Shown piece by piece: positions 15,901-23,593 of a DNA stretch of 41,917 nt. Positions within the stretch are counted from its first letter, which is position 1; the number at the start of each line of letters is the position of its first letter. Position numbers and translations under genes: made by a program. This DNA is from a virus. The notes beneath the pieces were generated by a model. That model was not told the DNA's origin and did no database searches. It saw nothing but the letters and a program-made list of their open reading frames with translations. The stretch covers positions 1 through 41,917 of IMG/VR virus record IMGVR_UViG_3300042695_000872, one strand, 5' to 3'.

Positions 15901-18900
15901 GATTGTTAATAATTTAAATTATCCTTGGTATGAAACTGGTGGACCGCTCGATTCAAATGGTAAAGAAACAAACGTTAGTGGATATAGTCCATATACTTGG
16001 TATGGTTCTGGTAATGGAAATAGTGCTTGGGCTAATAACTCTTTAGCGGGAATAATGCCTGTTGTTGATATAACTGCCCCAATATATCAACAAACATGCC
16101 CACAATTATCTCAAATGATTTCTGTAAATGCTTCAAAGGTTGCAACAATCGTTGAAGATGCTGCACAGTTTAAAAATAACACAAATAATAACGTAATAAT
16201 TAATACTCCTTCAGATTCCGATAGACTTGGAATTAACACCATTAGTGGTGAAACATGGTCGCAAGCAATATATGGAGGTTTTAATGTTGGTGCTGAATTA
16301 ATAGAAGATACTAACACCATTATTACTTTTGCTGAAAGAGCAAGTTTAAATTTCAAATTATCTGCTTCAGATTTAGCAACAATCAGAGCATCATTGCCAA
16401 CATTTGAAGATATTCCTTTTGAGAAAATACCAACACTATCTTATGTGCCAGAATCTTATACTCAACAAACATATTCAAACTGTGCTGTAGATAATAGACA
16501 TTACACTTGCGAAAGAGATTTTTCAGATCCAGATGCTTTGGAGGCCATAGTAACTGATAGTAGATTTACAAGTACGGTAAATCCAGTAAATGGTAAAACG
16601 CTGTCGCAAGATTTTATGGATCGTTATAATGCTATTATTACTAAAACAAACAGCATGGATCGTTCTCTATACACAAATCACAGTTCCAGTTGGTATGTTT
16701 CACCAATAGCAACAGCATATAATGTACTATCTCCTAATTTTGGTTACATTGTGGATGTTGGAGAACCATTTAGAATGCAACAGTTTCCGTGGACTAACTC
16801 AAGCACAGATGCTGCAACTAGAGCATGGACTGGTGTGACTTTTGATTGGGGAATTTATTATAGAACCACTCTATTTAAACAACCTCTTGTAAATAATGGT
16901 TATTCAAATGTAAAATATTCTATTGATTATTCTTATGCATTAAATGCCGAAGAAGCACAATATGTTCAAGATCAATATGGTGGTTGGCAAGGAGACATAA
17001 GAGAAGATTACCCAGACGCTTTGTATACTCCACCATTATATGGTGAATTAGAGACTGGAATGTTTAATCGTTATACCTATGCAATAAATCCAGAAAATGA
17101 TGATCAAAAATATTTGATGGGATTTGTGTGGGAAAATCAAGATTTACCACAAGGTTATTTGAGATTTACAAGTCCAATTTGGGTTGCATTCTTAAGAGAT
17201 ATGAAACTATTAAGAGGCATAATTAGATCAAATCCAAACGCTTGGCAAAAATTGACACCTTGGATACCAAGTCCAGATGGTGGTGATGTATCTGGTTCTA
17301 GAATGAGATATTCTAGAAGTCAAGGAGAAACGGCATTACAATTCTGGAAAGAAATGATTTTCCATGCTTGCTTACATGGGACACAACATTTTAATTATTG
17401 GAATTCTGGAGCCACATCTACAGTTGGTACAACAAATACATTAGAGTTGCACAATATTTTAGAAGAATGGCGTCAACGAAGCGGAAATAGTAGAGCGCAA
17501 CCAGTAACAAATAGTAGAATTGCTGTTAATTCTTCTGTTATTATTAGTGGCGGTAGATTGCTTAGTAGTAACAAGTATCTTTGGAGAGTAACGGCTAAAC
17601 CATCATCTTCAGTAACACTTAGAGCATACGGCAATTCTCTCGACAGAACCGACATTCCACAAACAATAACTTTAAATAATAACTCAAGAGGTGCTTGGCT
17701 TTTGACTGATAGTTCAGTTCCTCCAACTTATGTTCTTGATGAGGGTGGACAACAAGAAGATGTTGAATTGAAGTATATCACTTTAATGCGAGCAGATTAT
17801 CAAACTCAAATACACAGAGGTCGCGCCATATTTGGAGGTGCTTCTCATGACTATGGTAGTGGAATTGGATTTGATCAAAATGGTAAATCTCTTTCGGCTC
17901 TTCAATACATTTATAATACGGGAATTACGTGGTCTGGACACCAAGTTGGTAATTTGAATTGGTATTCGGCTGCAAATTATAGAATAGATTCTAATGGAAA
18001 TGCCATACCTGTCGTAGTTCGGACATCTCCCACAACAACCGTAACTCACTGCAATAATGCATGTTATAGTAGTAGTGGTTGCTTCCAAGTACCAGGTATT
18101 CCTAGCATAATGTTTGTGAAATATATGTCCGAAACCGGCGAATGGGGAGCACCAATGCGTCCAAATGATCCATTCCCAAATGGCGCCAGTGGTAGTTTTA
18201 ATTTTATTACAATAAATGGTGTTGTGTTTACAAAACAACCAACAGATAGAGGAAAACCACTAGATTATAGTTTTACACATTATGGAAATAGTACTAATTC
18301 TTCTGGTATTCCTTATAGTTTTTGGGCAAGAACTCCAGCGCAAAATGGAAGAAATGATTTGGCATATGATTATACTTGGCAAGGAACAGTACAACTCAGA
18401 TCTGGTCATGAGCATGTTATTCCTCAATATAATTTGTCAGTAAAATTACGTCAATCTAGCGATGGTGATCACACCAAAAATGAACCGGGAAATATATGGA
18501 AGTATAAAGGTTTCGTTTTTGCACCAATAAGACAAGATGATGGATGTGCTGATCATTTGTTTGTCGATCAATATAAAATGTTGTTAAACCTGTACAAAGC
18601 AGAGGAAGAATACAAATATTTTGTAATGAATTTGCCCACAGTACCTTCTTGCATTGTTCAAAGTGCAACTTGGAAATCTTTAGTAGCAGAAGAATTTGTA
18701 AACGGTGCGTATAAACCAAAAGAAATATTTGTAAATTATGAAGAAGAACTAGTCGATCAAATTCGTTGTTTAAACATAACTGGCAGAACAGGTCCTAATA
18801 ATTATGGTAGAGTTAATAACCAACCACTAACCAATGAAATATGGGAAAGAATAGTTTCTTATATTAAATTGACCAGAAAAATGAATTATCATATTAAATC

Positions 18901-21900
18901 GGTATTTGGACCACAAGTTAAAATATCGCACTATGATATGTTTAATTTACCATACTATCAGGAATGGAAACAGGGTTGGAATCCGGCAAAAGATGGTCTT
19001 ATATGGTCGACGGATTATTACACGGATAGAGATAATGGTTGTCCATTCTGTTCTGAATTGGACATAGATTACCCAGGTGATGTTGCGTATGCTGCTTTAC
19101 CTTTAGAACAAAAACTAGTTTTTATACGCAAAGCAGTCGAAGCATTACAGAGTAAAATATTTAAAATGGGTGCAGCGATTAGTAAAATGTGTCTATTTGA
19201 AAACGTAGAAGGACAACCAGATGTTCTTGACTTGAGACAAGAACTCTCAGAACTATTACCACAAATAGATCCTAATTTGTTTATTATTGAAGGATTAAAT
19301 CACTATCCAAATTCTGCACATGGTGAAATATGTAACAACGTCCACAAGTATTATGCTGCAACTCCTAATGGATTTAATGAAGCATCCACTGTAAATTATA
19401 AAAATAATGCAGAAATAAACAAAAGTAGACAACAATCCATACATCACAAAGAACAAGCCAGAGTTGGTATGTTTAATAATCAACGATCTGGTAAATTGTA
19501 TTCTTGGTTTGTTCAAGGTGTTTGTGGTTCTGATGTGGCGGAAATGATGTATGAATACTACAATTCTAATTTGAAGGATAATGCTGGATTTGTAAAATCT
19601 TGGACAGATAGTGGATTTGCCGCAACAGAAGTGTCTTCGTTCCCATCTACGGAAACAAATCCAAATCATCTTGCTGGAGAAAGAATTTATCAAGTTAAAT
19701 TTGCATCAAAAAATGCTTCAAGGAGAAGTTTTTTGAAGCATATGCCATGGATTAACATGACAAATGATTTCTTAAATCGTTCTCAAATTGCAACAACAAT
19801 TAAATACAAAGATGAAGTGATTTGGTCCGACAATAATCTAGCATCAGTCATAATGACAAATTTAAACGGAATAGCATCAGAACCAAAAGAATATCGCACT
19901 GAGGGGTATAACTTAAGACCATGTGCTCAAGGTGAATCACCAGTTTGTGTTTCAAATTGTCAACCAGGCGAAACACCAACGTTCAGTTGTAGAGATATAG
20001 TAGCAAATCCATATATAAAACCAGCACTGATAGAAGATAATTTTAAACTAAGAAACAATAATTTTGATACATTTAGTTGCACTAAAGGAACTCCGGCGAC
20101 ATGGACCAACAACTCACTAAATTGTGTAGAATACTGCTATGTTGATCCTGTTGTACACGGTGCGGGTTCTACAACATATCCAATAACCAGTTTGCTCAGA
20201 GCAAGAAGACACATGTATGGATTAGCAGTAGAATATGCTGCTTATGACGACATGGTAGCAATACCTCTTGAGGATTTTGCAAATGACATATATTGGGGTG
20301 GTTATTTGGGTGCAAATGGAAGGTTTGATCCATTTATCACCACACCTCCTGCAACCGTATCGGCGGCTCAAGAACTTGATCGACCAGGTTGGCCTCATAT
20401 TAGAGGAAGTGAAACCGCAAAACGAGCACAAGGATTAGGATTAATTCTTGCTGCAAGAAAAGAATATTCAATTTACAAATACATTAAAAATCCAACACAA
20501 ACAAATGTTAGAGATTGGCCACAACCAGCAGCAGACTTTAATGTAGACAGAAGACCAGGTATTGCTGCTACTATTACTGTATCTGGTGGACCGGGTGCTG
20601 AAGTAGTAATGGGCTATAGTGGTACAAACACAAATAGAGCAGAATTCTTTAAGAAGTGTTTGGATGGAAGTGGAAATCCAATACCAAATGTTGGTTTTCA
20701 AAAACTTATTGATAACTATTTTACATGGAACTATGATAAGGGTGTTCGTAGATTTATGATTTGGACACCAGGCGGAACTGTATACCACACATATCCAAAT
20801 GGTGAACGGCCAGCGGTATATACCTCTGCCATCACAAGTTCAATGGAACGTAGAATTTATGAAATTTATCAAGTCGCACAAGATGGTGTAACTACAGTAA
20901 TTAATAAAATTGTAAATCCTGCCGAAGCATGTTGGAGAAATATAACAACTCCAGTTGATGTATTCCCAACAGATGGACAAGTTAATACTCTTCTAATACC
21001 TGCAACTGTAGCAGAAGCAGAAAGTTATCCTCTTTGCTCTGATACTGATTGGAATGGAACTTCACCTTGCTTTGATCCTGAAGGTAGAAAAAATGAAGTA
21101 TTGACTTGTATGGAGCAATGGATTGATTCTCATCCAGACGCAGATGTTGGTGTTTATATGGGCTATACAATACCAACCTTAAATGGTGAACCCGAAACTG
21201 GAGCACCAACAATTATTGGTGATGCTGGTGGTGGTGGTTGGTTGCAAAATGCAGGAGATGCTGTTTGTTGTGAACCTGAGTGTTCTTTCAGTTTACTTTC
21301 AGATGCAAGTAATGGACTTCCTGCCAATAATCAAATTAGAAAACTGTTAGTAAATGGTAATACAATATATTCTGTAAATACTGCGGGTGGATTGTCTATA
21401 TCCACTAATGGTGGCGCAACATATGTAACTAGAACCACAGCCAATGGACTTGGAAGTGATACGATTAGTGATATTTTTGTTGTGGGTAATAATGTATATG
21501 CTGCAACTAACCGCGGATTATCTATCTCTACTGATGGTGGTCAAACTTTTATTAACAAAAGTGGTGGTTCTTCGGGTTTGGGGGGCACCAATTCAGCACA
21601 TGTTGCTAGGATTAGTGGAGTTTTTGTAAAAAATAATACAATTTATGCCGCAGTAGGAGGAGTTTCTGGTCCAACAGGAGGACAAACCGGGCTAGGTATT
21701 TCAACGGATGGTGGTGCTACTTTTACAATGCGAAATAGGACTAACAGCGGTTTAGGTGGTGGTAGCAGCAGTTCAGGTTGTAATACAGTATTTGTTGATA
21801 ATAATAACAAAATTTATGTTGGAACACAGACCGGAGGATTGGGCATTTCAACCGATGGTGGTAATACCTTTACAATGAATGATTTTGGTGCCCAACTAGT

Positions 21901-23578
21901 TGACGTTCAACGTATAAAACAACTTAATAATAAACTTTATGTTGTTGCAAATAGAATTGGTATTTCTACTGATGGTGGACAAACATTTACCATTATTACA
22001 CAAACAACTGCTCCGGGAATAATTCCTGGTTCTAATTTTATAGATTTGACACCAGTAACGAATGATATATTTTATACTAGTACGGGAACTGGTTTATACA
22101 AAACTATTAATAATGGACAATCTTTTACTAAAATTGATTTTGGTTACAATGGCTTATCACCAACATTAAATAATTCCACAATAGAAATACACAACAATCT
22201 ACTTTATATTGCTTCGTCGACCGGTGGAGGAATAAGAGTAGGAACTAATTGTTTGCCAGCACCTTCTATTAGAGGATGGCAAATTCCAAATCCAGAAAAT
22301 AATCCGGCACATGCTGCATTCTTACAATCCGAATTACAACCTTGGATTGATATTGGAATTAATTTCCTTGGAATGGATGTTGGAGTTGGTATGTTTAATT
22401 ACCAATATGGTGGTGCATTGTCGTTTGGAGCAAATCCAGTATCGAGAGAACCAGTTGGTGATTATAAACAATGGTTACAAACAACATTCCCAACCCTAAA
22501 AACAATCATTAATGAAGCAATACAACCCGACTGGAAAGCACCAGTATTGGATGAATTTAATAAACCAGTTGTTGGAAGAACTTATCCAAGAAAAACTCTG
22601 TTAAAGACAAATCGTGCAACAGAAGTATGTAAAGGTGTATTGGTTTCTTCTGAAACTTTGGGTGGAGAGCCTTGGAACACAGTATATACTGACGATTGCT
22701 GGCATAACAAAGGAAGAGAAAGATTTAGAAAACTAGATCCTGCTGGAAAAGATTACCGTACAGCACAAGATCCTAATAATTTTGTTTATGCGCCAGGTGC
22801 ATACCAATATTCTGCTTATATGATTCTTCTTAATGGTAATTTGAATTCATCAGAATGGAATATAGGATTACACAGTAATGCAAATACCATACAAGGTTGG
22901 GGTGGCTTAGATCCAAATAAAATGTGGTGTTGGTATAGAAAAAATACAGAAATTGGTTTATTTGTTGAAACCTTTTATCTGTTAAGTAAAACAATGAGAG
23001 ATGCATATAGATTACAAAATCCAAATGAAGTGGATGCCGCTGGAAATAACACATATAATAATCTTTGGCAATTCACTCCAGCATGGCATGATAAAGGAAT
23101 TTCTACACCTACTCCTACACCAAGTGGTGTTGCGTCTTGGGATGGTAGAAATATATTAAGAGATAGTGATACCTATAACAAAGTAAGAAATGAAATGTTT
23201 GTGGAAGTTAAAAATTACATAGAAAGAGGATATGTTTATTGGACTTCTCTCGGTAAAGATGCATTCCAAGTGCTTAAAGATGTACATTCTGATCTATTGA
23301 GTTATGTTGCGGGTTACGAATCAGATGACAATATCTTCCCAGAAGACGAAATTACAGAAAATCGTGCTACAGTTTTGTCGGACGATGTAAAAAATAATAT
23401 AATAATTTCTACAGTATCTACAAAAGATAATGAAACCCTGTTGGCAACAGTAATAAATAATCAGGAAATAATTACAACAGATTTTGGTACAGATACTAGT
23501 CCGTTTGGAGATCCAGAATTATTTGAACCCGGACCAGGGGAATTTGGTGGGTTTGGTGGTGGTGGATTTGGACCATAA
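12908..23578 (+). CDS. Giant multidomain tail protein with beta-helix and Asp-box propeller (3556 residues)
   Basis: This single frame of 10.7 kb lies between gp7-like and gp8. In order: residues 1-51 a possible virion anchor with a proline run; 52-101 five decapeptide repeats TDTTTDFVFT; about 103-270 a Trp-rich domain; about 274-1125 a right-handed parallel beta-helix starting IYVSTTGNDNWTG, with ADISGYD, LIFNGKTMTVARWPN, EYYIDRANKKLYFWP and GETDDAGGIYAGRNAAF, as in secreted polysaccharide-active enzymes (GH141-like); about 1165-2790 several Trp- and Asp-rich regions that resemble glycosidase barrels; about 2798-3112 a propeller with six Asp-box motifs such as GISTDGGQTF; 3113-3556 a further barrel-like region and a Gly-rich end. 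The likely role is binding or degrading surface glycans. The enzyme assignment is by motif recall, and no catalytic residues are claimed. The ribosome binding site is weak. Confidence 0.75.
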   Translation: MPNITTSITIQPTISSLDSLINSPNNAYNQALGSLPDVPPPPPPSTDVVIETDTTTDFVFTTDTTTDFVFTTDTTTDFVFTTDTTTDFVFTTDTTTDVVVPPLDTDVSALDYTVWAAAWQRDVNVNAHSVVPMIWVDPMGGWGGPGTTDVFTDDVVSSTKYNQFKTTLLNVPEGRRVIQPTFWAAVPPNLNWSPLTFIDYYTALDGTTFDGRNISWTPWQENIIDDAKTSFNQFLGRCKADGLTFNYITDNTYYGDGGAPSIWNLSKPPVSDRDAYKIYVSTTGNDNWTGLFPYTTGTNGPVKTIKKASELARNYTGNKNVEIQIRQGTYRMLGTDANPIFYLNESNSGKEGKYITYRPYKNETVVISGAEEISHSAFTLVNSSDPKWSRISAEARGNVYVADISGYDIGPGIPSMWNGGGTGGDVGNVADMPALPELIFNGKTMTVARWPNKTSLNSNGYTFGESAVISTVVSSGTSGVWCVDPTYLGSNVDLLTDGPADDASCYCGSGAPRNENCFQNATFTYSSDYDSVISTWSSAAINDGIWLYGFWRWDWADEAYKVVSINTSSRTITVASRKSQYAVQNYSLCNPTTGALDLTGTYLSNPTPRRWYALNILEELDTPGEYYIDRANKKLYFWPTEAISASSEIRITHRAVAGPGAKDDDENSFEVGYHPNGFPDRTCSKCFPYKGWEDTNYGWYQPGGALQSRHVYNSKNTLKSLFKLYKTKNIIIEGLTFRDSAGSGIELNLCENVIVRKCKIFNVKKDGINAMGGKNVTIDSCTLYDIGRTAIINTGGNRQTLEPANKLVTKCSIKRWNRNKYNYAAAIILNGCGNTASYNLMSDGSGGILIYGANLTVEYNHLHNLIGETDDAGGIYAGRNAAFINNIIRYNFLNNVKTNLPGGYYYSNSTVPSGCVTAENKNTAGTHGVYFDDLMSNCSVIGNVFYQVGGGEGCAVFFNGGVKNTVNNNLFIDCNRAYGAAVSTKGYWNNHLNDSRIAIVNNLNYPWYETGGPLDSNGKETNVSGYSPYTWYGSGNGNSAWANNSLAGIMPVVDITAPIYQQTCPQLSQMISVNASKVATIVEDAAQFKNNTNNNVIINTPSDSDRLGINTISGETWSQAIYGGFNVGAELIEDTNTIITFAERASLNFKLSASDLATIRASLPTFEDIPFEKIPTLSYVPESYTQQTYSNCAVDNRHYTCERDFSDPDALEAIVTDSRFTSTVNPVNGKTLSQDFMDRYNAIITKTNSMDRSLYTNHSSSWYVSPIATAYNVLSPNFGYIVDVGEPFRMQQFPWTNSSTDAATRAWTGVTFDWGIYYRTTLFKQPLVNNGYSNVKYSIDYSYALNAEEAQYVQDQYGGWQGDIREDYPDALYTPPLYGELETGMFNRYTYAINPENDDQKYLMGFVWENQDLPQGYLRFTSPIWVAFLRDMKLLRGIIRSNPNAWQKLTPWIPSPDGGDVSGSRMRYSRSQGETALQFWKEMIFHACLHGTQHFNYWNSGATSTVGTTNTLELHNILEEWRQRSGNSRAQPVTNSRIAVNSSVIISGGRLLSSNKYLWRVTAKPSSSVTLRAYGNSLDRTDIPQTITLNNNSRGAWLLTDSSVPPTYVLDEGGQQEDVELKYITLMRADYQTQIHRGRAIFGGASHDYGSGIGFDQNGKSLSALQYIYNTGITWSGHQVGNLNWYSAANYRIDSNGNAIPVVVRTSPTTTVTHCNNACYSSSGCFQVPGIPSIMFVKYMSETGEWGAPMRPNDPFPNGASGSFNFITINGVVFTKQPTDRGKPLDYSFTHYGNSTNSSGIPYSFWARTPAQNGRNDLAYDYTWQGTVQLRSGHEHVIPQYNLSVKLRQSSDGDHTKNEPGNIWKYKGFVFAPIRQDDGCADHLFVDQYKMLLNLYKAEEEYKYFVMNLPTVPSCIVQSATWKSLVAEEFVNGAYKPKEIFVNYEEELVDQIRCLNITGRTGPNNYGRVNNQPLTNEIWERIVSYIKLTRKMNYHIKSVFGPQVKISHYDMFNLPYYQEWKQGWNPAKDGLIWSTDYYTDRDNGCPFCSELDIDYPGDVAYAALPLEQKLVFIRKAVEALQSKIFKMGAAISKMCLFENVEGQPDVLDLRQELSELLPQIDPNLFIIEGLNHYPNSAHGEICNNVHKYYAATPNGFNEASTVNYKNNAEINKSRQQSIHHKEQARVGMFNNQRSGKLYSWFVQGVCGSDVAEMMYEYYNSNLKDNAGFVKSWTDSGFAATEVSSFPSTETNPNHLAGERIYQVKFASKNASRRSFLKHMPWINMTNDFLNRSQIATTIKYKDEVIWSDNNLASVIMTNLNGIASEPKEYRTEGYNLRPCAQGESPVCVSNCQPGETPTFSCRDIVANPYIKPALIEDNFKLRNNNFDTFSCTKGTPATWTNNSLNCVEYCYVDPVVHGAGSTTYPITSLLRARRHMYGLAVEYAAYDDMVAIPLEDFANDIYWGGYLGANGRFDPFITTPPATVSAAQELDRPGWPHIRGSETAKRAQGLGLILAARKEYSIYKYIKNPTQTNVRDWPQPAADFNVDRRPGIAATITVSGGPGAEVVMGYSGTNTNRAEFFKKCLDGSGNPIPNVGFQKLIDNYFTWNYDKGVRRFMIWTPGGTVYHTYPNGERPAVYTSAITSSMERRIYEIYQVAQDGVTTVINKIVNPAEACWRNITTPVDVFPTDGQVNTLLIPATVAEAESYPLCSDTDWNGTSPCFDPEGRKNEVLTCMEQWIDSHPDADVGVYMGYTIPTLNGEPETGAPTIIGDAGGGGWLQNAGDAVCCEPECSFSLLSDASNGLPANNQIRKLLVNGNTIYSVNTAGGLSISTNGGATYVTRTTANGLGSDTISDIFVVGNNVYAATNRGLSISTDGGQTFINKSGGSSGLGGTNSAHVARISGVFVKNNTIYAAVGGVSGPTGGQTGLGISTDGGATFTMRNRTNSGLGGGSSSSGCNTVFVDNNNKIYVGTQTGGLGISTDGGNTFTMNDFGAQLVDVQRIKQLNNKLYVVANRIGISTDGGQTFTIITQTTAPGIIPGSNFIDLTPVTNDIFYTSTGTGLYKTINNGQSFTKIDFGYNGLSPTLNNSTIEIHNNLLYIASSTGGGIRVGTNCLPAPSIRGWQIPNPENNPAHAAFLQSELQPWIDIGINFLGMDVGVGMFNYQYGGALSFGANPVSREPVGDYKQWLQTTFPTLKTIINEAIQPDWKAPVLDEFNKPVVGRTYPRKTLLKTNRATEVCKGVLVSSETLGGEPWNTVYTDDCWHNKGRERFRKLDPAGKDYRTAQDPNNFVYAPGAYQYSAYMILLNGNLNSSEWNIGLHSNANTIQGWGGLDPNKMWCWYRKNTEIGLFVETFYLLSKTMRDAYRLQNPNEVDAAGNNTYNNLWQFTPAWHDKGISTPTPTPSGVASWDGRNILRDSDTYNKVRNEMFVEVKNYIERGYVYWTSLGKDAFQVLKDVHSDLLSYVAGYESDDNIFPEDEITENRATVLSDDVKNNIIISTVSTKDNETLLATVINNQEIITTDFGTDTSPFGDPELFEPGPGEFGGFGGGGFGP
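13061..13210 (+). repeat. Five tandem 30-bp repeats encoding TDTTTDFVFT
   Basis: Copies start at 13061, 13091, 13121, 13151 and 13181. Copies 2 to 4 are identical in DNA; copy 1 differs at two bases near its start, and copy 5 changes after its eighteenth base into VVVP. The unit is a multiple of three, so copy number can change without breaking the frame. The perfect identity suggests recent expansion. The encoded stretch is a Thr/Asp-rich linker following a proline run. Confidence 0.95.
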
Positions 23579-23593
23579 TTAAAGGAACTATAA

